A stretch of DNA of 64,000 bases from contig CM060733.1 of assembly GCA_030704615.1 (NCBI GenBank), forward strand, positions 6,386,001 through 6,450,000, read 5' to 3'. The notes under the pieces were generated by a model that ran no database searches, was not told the DNA's origin, and worked only from the letters and a program-made list of their open reading frames with translations. The position numbers and the translations under genes were made by a program. The stretch is from Takakia lepidozioides. Its lineage: Eukaryota; Streptophyta; Takakiopsida; Takakiales; Takakiaceae. The number at the start of each line of letters is the position of its first letter. Position 1 is the first letter of the stretch. Of the stretch, positions 22,846-32,571 are shown piece after piece.

Positions 22846-23933
22846 GCCATCCCGACCCTCAAGATCAGGACCCCTGAGGGCAACACCTCTCGAACCCTCA
22901 GAATAACACGCCCTGCAGTAACATCCAGAGTCGTAGGAGCAGTCTGCTGCAAATAAACATAGTCACCAGGGCTAAACCTCCGAACCCCAGGACGATATCC
23001 TCCACCACGTATAGTGGCATACCTCAACGTATCACGGTGCTGTGCAATGGCAAGGTTCTCAAAAGCCATGGGCATGACTTTCTTGAACAACTCTGCACGC
23101 TGATCACATGCACGTACCCACACGTCCGGATCGTCAAGGTTAAGGACTTGAGCAGTGTCCCTACGAATGGCTGCAGGCAAATCCGGCTCTCGGCCAAAGA
23201 GAAGGAAATATGGTGAGAAGGAGGCAAGTGATGCTTGTTTGCTGAACCTGTAGCCCATGGCTAACCAAGGAACCTGAAGATCCCAATCTCCTAGGTGTCC
23301 CTTCTGCAAGCCATACTTGCGCAAACCCCTCTTCACCGTCTGAACAACTCTCTCTGCTAAGCCATCGGCCTCAGGATGATCCCGAGAAGTGGTGCGGTGG
23401 TCTATCAAGGCTTTATCACACAAAGCCTGAAACTCCCCCAAGAACTCTCTCCCTTGGTCCGTGAGTACCTCAGCTGGAGCACCAAATCGGCTAAGCACAC
23501 GATCCAAGAATGCATACGCAGCCCCCTCACTAGCCTTGTCAGGCAATGGAACCAACTCAATCCACTTGGAGAAGTGCTCCACCATCACCAACACATATCT
23601 GTGGTGGCGCATAGTCAGTGGCAACGGTCCTGCGAAGTCAAGACTCCACCTGTAGCCCAATCCCATGATAGGTAAAGGATGCAACTGTGGTGTAGGGGCG
23701 TTGAATGAAGCACGCACCCTGTCACACACCATGCACCTAGCCACAAACTGTTGCACCTCTGTATGCATACCACGCCACCAATACTGCCCCTGCAGTAAAC
23801 TGTGAGTGCGTCGCACTCCAAAATGCCCCAACTCCTCATGGGCATGCCGCACTAACCGTGCACGCTGTGTGGGGGGAGGCACAATCCTCACCCGACCATC
23901 CTCCCACACTCGAAGTAGGTGTATCCCTCCCAC
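22842..23933 (-). CDS. Gypsy DDE integrase
   Basis: Uninterrupted frame of 363 codons. Residues about 15-70 form the H2C2 zinc-binding domain (RHAHEELGHFG ... CMVCDR). The catalytic core runs from about residue 88 (YRWSLDFAGPLP, first Asp), through VLTDQGREFLGEF (second Asp) to DHPEADGLAERVVQ (Glu), with 34 residues between the second Asp and Glu. The C-terminal part (YRPGVRRFSPGDYVYL, then [18 protein letters not shown]) is the usual SH3-like domain. Integrase inserts the cDNA into host DNA; the 4-bp target duplication around this element fits. The frame joins RNase H through a shift near 23930 and the PHD finger through a shift near 22850. It is the best preserved part of the element. Confidence 0.93.
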   Translation of the reverse strand: MGGIHLLRVWEDGRVRIVPPPTQRARLVRHAHEELGHFGVRRTHSLLQGQYWWRGMHTEVQQFVARCMVCDRVRASFNAPTPQLHPLPIMGLGYRWSLDFAGPLPLTMRHHRYVLVMVEHFSKWIELVPLPDKASEGAAYAFLDRVLSRFGAPAEVLTDQGREFLGEFQALCDKALIDHRTTSRDHPEADGLAERVVQTVKRGLRKYGLQKGHLGDWDLQVPWLAMGYRFSKQASLASFSPYFLLFGREPDLPAAIRRDTAQVLNLDDPDVWVRACDQRAELFKKVMPMAFENLAIAQHRDTLRYATIRGGGYRPGVRRFSPGDYVYLQQTAPTTLDVTAGRVILRVREVLPSGVLILRVGMA

Positions 23934-25024
23934 TTGAACCTCTTGGCTCGTTGCAGGATCCGATCCCTCTCCCTGGCAGTCACAATGGCTGCCGTGTCTC
24001 CCGTGCGGAGGTAGTCCAACACAGCCGAATCCTCATGTATATCTCTGGCACCACCTAGCTCATCACTAGCCTCAGGGTCCTCAGACACTCCGTCTACAGT
24101 CATCCCTGTTGTAGGTCCAATCTGACCTCCCGATGCCAAGATACACAAAAATGCAGATGCGTGCCATCCCGGCACCATCTCCTCGTCCGTCTCACCATGC
24201 CACCGAGCTCCAGTGTCATCCTGCTGGCTCATGCATGGATTGCGACTCAATCCATCCGCATCCCGATTGACCAAACCCGGTCGATGCACAACCTGAAAGT
24301 CATACTCCTGGAGTATAAGTGCCCACCGTGCAAGCTTCCCCGTAAGCTTGTCTGACTCCATCAACCACTTGAGTGGCTGGTGATCCGTGACAAGGGTGAA
24401 AAGATTGCCGTATAGATAGCACCTGAAGTGTGCCACGGCCCACACTGCAGCTAAGCACTCTCCCTCATATGAGCTGTACTTAGCCTCTGCAGCGTTGTTC
24501 GAGCGGCTAGCGTAAGCCACTACGAACTCTCTTCCCTCATCATCCACCTGTGTGAGCACCGCTCCAAGCCCCAGCATGCTCCAATCCGTATGCAGCTGAA
24601 AGGGACGCCCCCTGATAGGTCGTCTCAAGATAGGCGCCGAGGTCAACCTCGCCTTGAGCTCTTGAAAAGCTCGTTCCTGCTCATCTTCCCACTGCCACTC
24701 CTGGTCCACCTTGGTCAGCTTGGTTAGAGCCTTTGCAATGGTACTAAATCCCTTGACAAACCGTCTATAATAGTTTGCCAACCCCATGAAAGCTCGAACT
24801 CGGCTCACATCCGTGGGGCGTGGAATTTGTGCAATGGCCTCTACCTTAGTCTGCTGTACCCCCAATCCTCCAGGATATATCATGTGACCCAGATACTCAA
24901 TCTGGTTGTGGAAAAACTTGCACTTCCCCGGATGCAACTTCAATCCGTGCGCTCTCAAGCGCTCCAATACCACCTGAAGGTCTCTCATGCTCCTCCATCG
25001 TAACACTAAAGATGATGATGTCAT
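23888..25024 (-). CDS. Gypsy RT thumb and RNase H
   Basis: Frame of 378 codons that continues the reverse transcriptase after a shift near 24990. It starts with LERLRAHGLKLHPGKCKFF and YLGHMI of the RT connection, then VRAFMGLANYYRRFVKGF. RNase H follows: FQLHTDWSMLGLGAVLTQVD, AYASRSNNAAEAKYSSYEGE, AVAHFRCYLYGN, LVTDHQPLKWL and VHRPGLVNRDADGLSR (catalytic Asp, Glu and Asp positions present). A 90-residue linker with no clear domain leads to the integrase. Role: removes the RNA strand during reverse transcription. Confidence 0.93.
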   Translation of the reverse strand: MTSSSLVLRWRSMRDLQVVLERLRAHGLKLHPGKCKFFHNQIEYLGHMIYPGGLGVQQTKVEAIAQIPRPTDVSRVRAFMGLANYYRRFVKGFSTIAKALTKLTKVDQEWQWEDEQERAFQELKARLTSAPILRRPIRGRPFQLHTDWSMLGLGAVLTQVDDEGREFVVAYASRSNNAAEAKYSSYEGECLAAVWAVAHFRCYLYGNLFTLVTDHQPLKWLMESDKLTGKLARWALILQEYDFQVVHRPGLVNRDADGLSRNPCMSQQDDTGARWHGETDEEMVPGWHASAFLCILASGGQIGPTTGMTVDGVSEDPEASDELGGARDIHEDSAVLDYLRTGDTAAIVTARERDRILQRAKRFKWEGYTYFECGRMVG

Positions 25025-25530
25025 CTATGTAGCACCGAGCAAAGTCCACCCCTGCTAGAATCCTATCCATGACTCTCTGAAACTCTGCAGGAGCATTCTT
25101 AAGCCCAAATGGTAAGAACCGCCACTGATATAGGCAATCCTTGCCGTGCTCATTGATCCCCCAGAATGCCGTCTTCTGCTTGTCCGCCTCCTTGATTGGC
25201 AACTGGTGATATCCGGATCGTAAATCCAAAGTGCTAAAGGCCTTAGCATGCCCGATGGCATCAAAGATCTCCTCTGGTGTTGGCATGGCATACTTATCGG
25301 ACTTGGTCTGACGATTTACAGGCCGGTAATCACCGCACATACGTCTCTCCGTCCAATTGCCATAGACATCCTTCTTGGCTGGCATCACTGTGGCTGAAGC
25401 ATACTCTCCACCAGAGAGCTCCACCAAACCTGCCTCCAGAGATCTTGAGTCCTCATCTGAATCAAAGACCTCTCCATGTCACTGTATCTATAGGGTCTCC
25501 GAAAAGATTGGCGTGTCAGTGGCCAACTCA
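24897..25530 (-). CDS. Gypsy reverse transcriptase fingers and palm
   Basis: Upstream, 25530-25440 in broken frames reads DTPIFSE and YSDMERSLIQ, the standard start of gypsy RT. The open frame from 25427 gives SGGEYASATVMPAKKD, RRMCGDYRPVNRQT, FSTLDLRSGYHQLPI, FLPFGLKNAPAEFQRVMD and the catalytic CYIDDIIIFS. All palm motifs are present. It is fused downstream to the thumb/RNase H frame by a one-base shift. Family is a gypsy lineage common in green algae and early land plants by its A-T-V-x-P-A-K-K-D box; this lineage assignment is from memory of the family, not a tree. Confidence 0.92.
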
Positions 25531-25771
25531 ATACGGATCTCTTGACCCTTCAGTGCTCCCAAGTCCTTCAAACTGAAGGCAAAGCAATTCCTGTAAGCCC
25601 TCAGGAACCGCCGTATACGTCGTCTCTCTCCTCCGGTGACAATGGGTCCAATGTCAGGCTCCCAATTGTCCTCCGTAACTACAACCTTAAGTCCAGTGGG
25701 CTTAGAGGTAGAGGACGCGTCCCGTGGTTGCTATGCTGCAACCTCTTGAGCAGTACTCCCTACCTGCTCAG

Positions 25772-27383
25772 TCAATGACAAGGCTCATCCTGCCCCATCA
25801 TCTCATCCTTGAGGACCTCCTCAACTCGAGAAGAATCCCCAACCTCATCCATCACAGCCGCCTTGGCTGCCAACTCCCTCTGAACCTCGAGCACCTCCCA
25901 CGTGTGCCATGGATGCATGCACCCCGTGGTCCTCATATGCTCGCCCCCACTCACTGCCTGTACCGTCTCGGTAGGCAGAGAGACCATTGAGGGAAGTGTA
26001 TTCCGCACTCTGCGTTGCTCAGCTAGAGCCAAGCTGATAATCCAGGTCAAGCAATTGAGATCCATTGCTTGCCCCAACACTTGACGACGTGATGCCTCAG
26101 AAAGAGACGACACCGCCGTGGTACCAGTGGTAAAACCCATTGCCCGCTCACGCTCGTCAGCATTAGGCTCCACTAACTGCTGCAACTGAGCATCCCACAG
26201 GAGGCCAGGTCCACTATCCCGGAAAGCATGCGATCCTGGGAAGCTGAGCAGTGTAGGTAATGCTGCTCGTGGTTGACCCACCTTGTTGACCACTGCCAAA
26301 GGCGAACGGTCATCGTGTCTCACACGTTGAGACTGCCTCCCTGTGTCCAGAATGTTATCCACTGTGAGATGTGCTGGCCGCTGCACCCCATCAAATGCAC
26401 GCTTGAGCAGTGCGGGTGGCATCAGTTAGTCCACCATAGCCGTGGACGATGAGCCCGTGACCCCACTGTAGCTGCATCCAGCAAACACTGCTGACCCAAG
26501 CCACGACCGAACTTGATGCACACTGGCCATCACACCTGGCCTGCCCGAGAATCGCCCATCAGTGCACATTCTCCAAGATGTATGCTGGAGATGACAGCTT
26601 GATGAAGCTGCAAGTGGCGCAAAACCCGCACCATCTCCCAAAACAGACCCGACCTCGAGTCTCGCAATCCATTGCCATGCCCGGCTGATGAATGCCCTTG
26701 GCAGGGCCAACCTGCCACTACCAGATCAATGGAGCCAACCCGCTCCAAATCCTGCGCCCCCAGCAACGAAATGTCTGCTGGCAAGGCCTGCTGATATCCA
26801 CGAATTGCAGACACCGACACAACTCAGGGTACCGCTGCACCAACTGAGCAACATGGCGAAGTGAAACGCGTCGTGCAGTCTCATCCCTCTCCACATACAG
26901 GTAACGCCGAACTCGTACACCTGCCTGTAACACAGCAGCCAATCCGGTGCTGATCCCGCCAAACAAGTCCAGAAGACAAATGCCTTCATCCGGAGACTGC
27001 CACACAATAGGTGTGGTGTCCAATGGAGACAATTGAGGTGGTCCTGGTGCAATCCCCACACTCTCCTCCTCTCCTGACGGTACAAAAGCCTCCACCCAGG
27101 CTTGTTGCACCCGTCGATCAGCATCCCGCTGCAAATCCTTGCTCGTGCCCCACAATGGAGTCTGAGCAACCATGGTAGGCAACTCCGCCATACCATACAT
27201 GTCATCCTGCTCTCCCGGAGGTGGTACATCCTCTGAATGAGCATTGCCCTCAAGCAACTCTCTAGGCCAACTCACTGCCGCTGTGAATGCTGCTAGTGTC
27301 GGCATCTTGCCTCGCTGGGCAACCGCAACTCCTCCTATGAACGTCACAGGGAGCTGCACACGCCGGCCTCCCCTGACTGCCAT
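25772..27383 (-). CDS. C5 cytosine DNA methyltransferase domain inside the polyprotein
   Basis: Lies between protease and reverse transcriptase. Motif I (SAM binding) ICLLDLFGGISTGLAAVLQA is at about 26987-26925; a following VERDETARRVS fits motif II. Motif IV with the catalytic Cys, VVAGWPCQGHSSAG then GLRDSRSGLFWEMVRVL, is at 26715-26640. Motif VI ILENVH is at 26585-26567 in another frame, motif VIII VGSRAHRPRLWWTN at 26462-26424, and motifs IX-X ADERERAMGF and RRQVLGQAMD at 26165-26065. Order I-IV-VI-VIII-IX-X is the normal one, not the rearranged DRM order. DLFGGI-TG and the PCQ...GL-D-RS-LF-E block recall DNMT3-like enzymes. A target-recognition region of about 85 residues lies between VIII and IX. 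Four to five one-base frame changes interrupt it. An N-terminal 125-residue linker follows the protease. Confidence 0.9.
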
Positions 27384-28132
27384 GCAGGCCTATAGGAAGC
27401 TGACTCCTCCCAAAAATCCAGGGTGAAGCCCATGGGGTACAACACTGCCCCACCAACCAGGACATCGTATGAGACTGCGTCTGTCACAATGGCCTTGGCT
27501 CGCATCACTGAGCCATCTGTAGGGTGATCCGGCCGTAGTCTGATAGCCAACTCACGCCGTGTCATGCCCCGAGCCTGCTCCGATCCTCCCAGAGACGTCT
27601 GTATCTGGAAAGGACAAGGCTCCATATCCGCCTCCGTGAGGCCCAAGCCTGCAATAGCAGCTCTGCCCAGCATCAGTGGCTGAGCTCCCGAGTCCAACAA
27701 GACTCGCAGTGGCCGGTACCTCTTGCCTGCCGGTCCACTCAAACAGAAAATGCCATCCTGGTTGTCTAACATGACAACTCCAGGTGTCACCATGGCGCGC
27801 TCAATGGCTGGCCTAGCTGGCAGCTCCATCAACCTGGCAGCTGCAGCTTGCCATGGCGCCGCCGTGGCAGTCTTGACCCTCAAATCCGAGGATCCCTCCG
27901 GCACTACACCCTCCACTATCTCCGCAGAAGATGAAGTAACCTCCCCACTCTCACAGAGTGTAGCTGCCAGCCTGAACACCTCAGCTGGTCTTACCCCCGG
28001 CGTCGCAATCATGGTAGCCGAGAACAATGGAGCCTGGCACACAGATGTGGCCGCTCCTAGCAGCACACTAGCTGCCGTAGCCTTGGCAACACTAGGTAGT
28101 GGTGCTACCCGTGTAGCTCTCCCCAATGGCAT
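27344..28132 (-). CDS. Retropepsin-like aspartic protease
   Basis: Frame of 262 codons. After a low-complexity Ala-rich N-terminus, residues about 125-145 carry GIFCLSGPAG and RVLLDSGAQPLMLGRAA with the catalytic DSGA triad, followed by IAGLGLT. A second conserved block, AIVTDAVSYDVLVGGAVLYPMG, corresponds to the flap/C-terminal strand where retropepsins have I/L-L-G-x-D. It processes the polyprotein. The frame shifts near 27385 into the methyltransferase linker. Confidence 0.85.
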   Translation of the reverse strand: MPLGRATRVAPLPSVAKATAASVLLGAATSVCQAPLFSATMIATPGVRPAEVFRLAATLCESGEVTSSSAEIVEGVVPEGSSDLRVKTATAAPWQAAAARLMELPARPAIERAMVTPGVVMLDNQDGIFCLSGPAGKRYRPLRVLLDSGAQPLMLGRAAIAGLGLTEADMEPCPFQIQTSLGGSEQARGMTRRELAIRLRPDHPTDGSVMRAKAIVTDAVSYDVLVGGAVLYPMGFTLDFWEESASYRPAWQSGEAGVCSSL

Positions 28133-28934
28133 AGTAACCTCCGCCTCGGTAACAGTCGGCGAGAACTAGGTGCCATGGATGGCGTCGACACTGTCTCCGC
28201 CAATGTGAATGACTGAGGAAGCCTAGCCTGACGGCTTGCCTCCCCACGCTGTGGATCCAACTCCACCTCTGCACCTCGTGGCTCAGGAACTCGTGCTGCT
28301 CCTCGAGTCACGGCTGCAGCAGACTCCACCTGCACTAGTGGTAGTGCTGCTCCACACATGAATCCCATGCCTCCCATATCTCCTCCCTCAGGAGCAGGAG
28401 GTGGACCATCCGGCCTTAGAGCCGGTACCACCTGAGCTGTAGCCATGGCAGCGAGCCTCTGCTCTAGCTGCTGAAGCCGGTTGGCCATGCCTTGGTCAAC
28501 ACCCTGACCTCCGCGTCCTTGGCCACGTTGAGCTTGCCCTTGGCCTCGTGGCTGGCCACCTCGTCCTCTCTGGGCTGCTCCACCTCGCCCCCGGCCACCA
28601 TTGTTCCCTTGGAACTGGCCTGGGCGCAACTCAGGATGCAAACCATAACACTGGCCTCTCCATGCCCGTGTTTGCCACAATGCCCACACTGTAACTGTGC
28701 AGGCTGTGCATGTGCCGGCCCTTTGCCTCCCTCTGGACAATCCTTCTTGACATGGGGTCCTCCACATGTCCAGCACACCACATCCGCCCGTGGCCAGCAA
28801 ATGAAGGGAGAGACCCCTGCATCTGAGGTCCTCTCTGCCCTTCCCTGAGCTTCACCTGAGCCCCCTTTTGCCTTGAGCACGTTGAGGTAGTGGTTGGCTA
28901 GGAGCACCACTACCCCGTGGTGTCTCCTTAGCAA
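28105..28934 (-). CDS. Gag C-terminus with zinc knuckles and RG-rich region
   Basis: Two overlapping frames (28934-28464 and 28800-28105). The first knuckle is CWTCGGPHVKKDC, with one residue fewer than the canonical C-x2-C-x4-H-x4-C. The second is CGHCGKHGH followed, across a one-base break near 28655, by WRGQC, canonical. A region rich in RG and QRG repeats and a short coiled coil LQQLEQRLAAM follow. These bind nucleic acid in Gag. Then a Pro/Gly-rich linker leads to the protease. Confidence 0.85.
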
Positions 28935-29890
28935 ATCCCACCATGACCACTCGTTCCTCCACCATGTTGAGCTCTATCCGCTCTGCCAGCAAAAACACAT
29001 TTGCTAAGGTGGGTTGGGCCGCTTGTAGGAGAGTTGCATCCCGCACCCTTCTCCTCAGCTCCTTGTCCAATATCCCATACCAGAATTGGACTGCCTGAGC
29101 TTCCGTAACCCCTTGGGTTACATTTATCAAGCGCCTCATGCGAGTGAAAGCCTCCCTCAAGCTCTCGGTCGGCTTCCGTTGGAACTCTTGCAAGCTCCGC
29201 AACTTCTCTGTCCTCACCCCTTGGTAGTTCCCTCTCAACTCTTCGAAGAACTCCACAACAGGGTTGAAGGCAGGCACGGGTGCTAGTGCTGGTGCGGTAG
29301 TGGCTTGGGTGGACGTCGTAGCTACTGTACCACCAGTCCCACTGCTGCTTGCTGAAGCTGCCGGTGCAGCGGCAGGTGTAGCCACTGCCCTCGTGGCTCT
29401 AGTGCCCCTAGTGATGGAGACATAGTCGGTGACCAGTACATCCTCCACTCCTCGATCTCAACCTCATGCCCCCGCCTGAACTCATGGTAATCATCCATAG
29501 GCGGCCCCTCAAGGTGCTGAAACAGCCCTTCCATGCCATGAAAGGCGTAAATAGTTGTGGATTGCGCATTTGCTGCAAATCACACCAACTATCAAACTCT
29601 TGGATAAAATCATCCAACTCAATGGTGCCCACCGCCCCAGAGTACCTTCGTGGCCCCTTGGTAGCTCCATACATCTCCTCCATTGTGTCCCACAACAATG
29701 GCAAAGAAACAACTTGCACCGCCGGTATGAGTCCTCCTGATTCACAATCCGAATCAGAACCTTCCGTAGAAGACACAGGAGGTGAAGGTGGCCTAAACCG
29801 CACACCTCGTCTCGTGTACCCACTAGTATCGCTAGTGCTCGAACCGGCACTGTCCCCAGCAACTAGTGGCACCTCCGTGTTGACACTCAA
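28852..29890 (-). CDS. Gag matrix/capsid region
   Basis: ATG at 29890 (MSVNTEVPLVAGDSAGSSTS) is taken as the polyprotein start: it is the first ATG after the long untranslated leader. The N-terminal 60 residues are Ser/Pro rich and probably disordered. Residues 85-135 (IELDDFIQEFDSWCDLQQMR, LFTPFMAWKG) begin the capsid. Frame changes near 29530 and 29450 lead to the frame 29448-28852 with an Ala/Thr/Pro stretch and the retrotransposon gag core YQGVRTEKLRSLQEFQRKP, SLREAFTRMRRLINV, AVQFWYGILDKELRRRVRD. Forms the particle in which reverse transcription occurs. Confidence 0.85.
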
Positions 29891-32554
29891 CCGGTCATGA
29901 ACATGTCCCTAACCCCCTCTCCACAAGGTAACCGGGTAGAGAACCTGTTGCGGCTTATGGTTTGGAATACTAAGTTCCTAACATAGCCTACACCTGTACC
30001 TGCATCCACCGCAAGCACTCCTATGGTTGGCTGGTCATCACCTCCAACCTCACCACAGGAGAAACAATGATGGTCTGGCTGGTCATCACCCCAGCCTCAC
30101 CATCGACAGCATGCTCTAGGACTGGCCGGTGATCAAATCCGGACCAATCACCTATAAAAACAAGCGCCCACACAAAACTAGCATGGCGCACAGTCAAGCA
30201 TGCAGGTATGGAGGGGATCCAAACACAAGAAATCAGATCGACAACTCCCCCACACCAAAAACAACTCCACGGTGTTGCTCCTGCAAGGACACCCCAGCCC
30301 AAACCCGGACTCTTGCCTCCACCTACGGAAAGGTCTTGGCCTAATGAGGGGTGGAAACTACGAGGAAGAGAAGCTAAAGCAATGCCTAACCCCAGCATGC
30401 TCTCATCCCAACACTCTGCCTCTCCTCTCTATCCTCACTTGCATGACCATGGGAATATCATGAAGATACTCCTCAAACCGCCCTCCACGAGCTTCAAAAT
30501 TCGGCCTTCCAACCACATGCCAGTCCTTAGTCCACCAGTGCCTCCACGAGTCAGCACAGGCCGTCCACAGGTCAACACGGGCCACCACAGACCAGGCCCA
30601 CACAGCTCACTGGTCAGCCGTCACAGTCCCACAGGCCACTGGCACAAGCCTCACCTCACAACAGCCGCTTGGGGGGGCCGGGCAAGCCCCTCACAGCCGG
30701 CCACAACAGGGGGCGCCTTGTCACAGCCGCCCACACAAGTTCACACAGCCCCTCACAGCCCCTACAGCCCCTCACAACAGCTCAGCCCCACACGGGTGGC
30801 CCGTCACATTGGCCTCTGCCCACAGCCTCACAGCCCTGTCACAGCCCCACAGCCCGGGGGGGGGGCAACATCTGGGCACAGCCTGTCACAGGCCCGCCCG
30901 CCACAACAGACAATTTGTGTCACAGCCTTGTCACAGCCGGGCCCCAGGGTCATGTCACAGCCACAGCCTTTGTCACAGGTCTCTTTGTGGCCCACATTGT
31001 CACATTTGTTTGCCGGGACACAGCCCATCACAGCCCACAGGCCCATGTCACATCTGGCAGTTTAGCCATTTCTCCAAGGGGTTTAGCCACGCCAAGCTAG
31101 GGTTTGTGTCTCTTGGACTCTAGGCTTCTTTCCACCGAGCTATGGTGGCTGTGAGGAAATCAGCAAGGTATCCTTGCTCTTTCGGCTCCCACACACCACC
31201 ATAGTAGCCCTAAGCCATGAGGTGGTTGCCACAAACCAAGCCTTCTTTCTCACTTAGCCTCCCCAAACACGCCACTAAACTCAATGGCAAACAACCAAGC
31301 CCTGCTGGTTCCCAGCCCTTGTGAGCACTCATTCAAGCACTCTCATTGGCCATAGCATCTGTCTTAGAGCCTATTCCAGCCCTCTACACCTGTTGCTTCA
31401 AGAGTTGCGCTCCCTTCAAGCTTGAAGTTGAAACCCCAACTCACATAGGCCCTACAAGTGCTTTCTTTCACTCCAAGTGGAAACCAGCCCTAGACCTTCC
31501 GTTCTAGCTCTCTAAGGCTTGAAAACAAGAGCCTCAATGGGCTGAAGGCATGCTCCACACATGCCCCACTCTCACCATAAGAGAATCAGCTCCTTTGCTT
31601 CATTTCTTGCACCCACAAACCTGAAATACAAGCTTCAGCAGGCTGAAAGCATGCTCTACATGCCCTACAGGGAAACCAGCCCCTTCCTTCCTTTCTTGCA
31701 CTCCCACACCTAAAGTGCAAGCCTTCACCAGGCTGATAGCATGCTCCACACATACATTGCCCTCACATAAGGGAAGTCAGCCCTTCCCTCTTCCTTGCTT
31801 GCCCTCCAAGCTTGAAGATGGAAGCTTCAATGAGCTGAATACATGCTCCACACATGCAACCTCTTCACACAAGAGATATCAGCCCCCTATCTTGGCTCCT
31901 TGGCTCCTTGATGCTCTCTAAGACAAGACTAAGCACTCCACAGCCTTGCCAAGCTCCTGAAACCCTAAGGCTTACATTTCCAGCCACAAGACACTTCTCT
32001 TGTGGTGCAAGAGCTCTTCTTCCAAGCTCTGAAACCCTAGGTGCACATTCCATGGCCTTGCCGCACCTCTTAGCTCCTGTTCCAGCCCTGCTCTTGCCAT
32101 GACAAGAGCCCTCTCAATGCTGAAGCTCGAGATTGAAACCCAATCTCACCATACTCCACAAAGTGCACTGATTTGCCCCAAGCCAAATCAGCCCTTTCGC
32201 TTGGTCTTGCAATCCTTCACACAATGAAGCTCGCATTCCCAAGTCCAGTTCTCAGCTTTGCCACCAAAGCCACTATAACCTGCTCTTGACTGGTCCTCTT
32301 CCCAATCGTGCTTGCTCATGCATGTACACAATCTGAAACCATCAAGGTGCTCTGGAATTACCTACAGTATGGTGCTTTCATCTCTGAAGCTGAAGATCGA
32401 ATGCCAAGGTTTACCACCTCGTAACCCACATCGCCTCCGCTTCTAACAACCAAGAGCTCCACGGTGCTCCTTGCATAACAACTTGGTTTCTCTCATTCTC
32501 AAGCAAAAACCACAAGTGCTACAACTAACTCGTATCTAGCACTCATAGATACGA
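29891..32554 (-). other. Long untranslated leader of the gypsy element
   Basis: 2.66 kb between the primer site and Gag without a supported sense frame. It holds a C-A-G-C-C-rich low-complexity stretch (30560-31050 on the plus strand) and four imperfect tandem units of about 100 bp (31536-31930). The plus-strand open frame of 285 codons here is an artefact of this composition. Confidence 0.7.
31536..31930. repeat. About 100-bp tandem repeat, four diverged copies, in the leader
   Basis: Units recognisable by 'catgctccacacat' (or variant 'catgctctacat'), a 'cagcccctt'-like stretch and 'gaagcttca', repeating at roughly 95-105 bp. Copies differ by substitutions and small indels. Confidence 0.65.
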
Positions 32555-32571
32555 GCTCATCTTTCTCGAGT
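32555..32571 (-). promoter_or_regulatory. Candidate self-complementary primer binding site
   Basis: The 17 bases directly internal to A1, actcgagaaagatgagc on the minus strand, are perfectly complementary to gctcatctttctcgagt within A1 (32735-32751). A primer site directly after the 5' repeat is where a tRNA would pair; no common tRNA complement was seen. Tf1-type elements prime from their own transcript in this way. The target lies in the loop and stem of a hairpin ggctca-N12-tgagcc. Confidence 0.65.

Noticed and set aside
30208-31065. 285-codon plus-strand open frame in the gypsy leader
   Set aside because: His/Pro/Ser-rich, caused by CAGCC-type low complexity, on the strand opposite to the element, and no domain.
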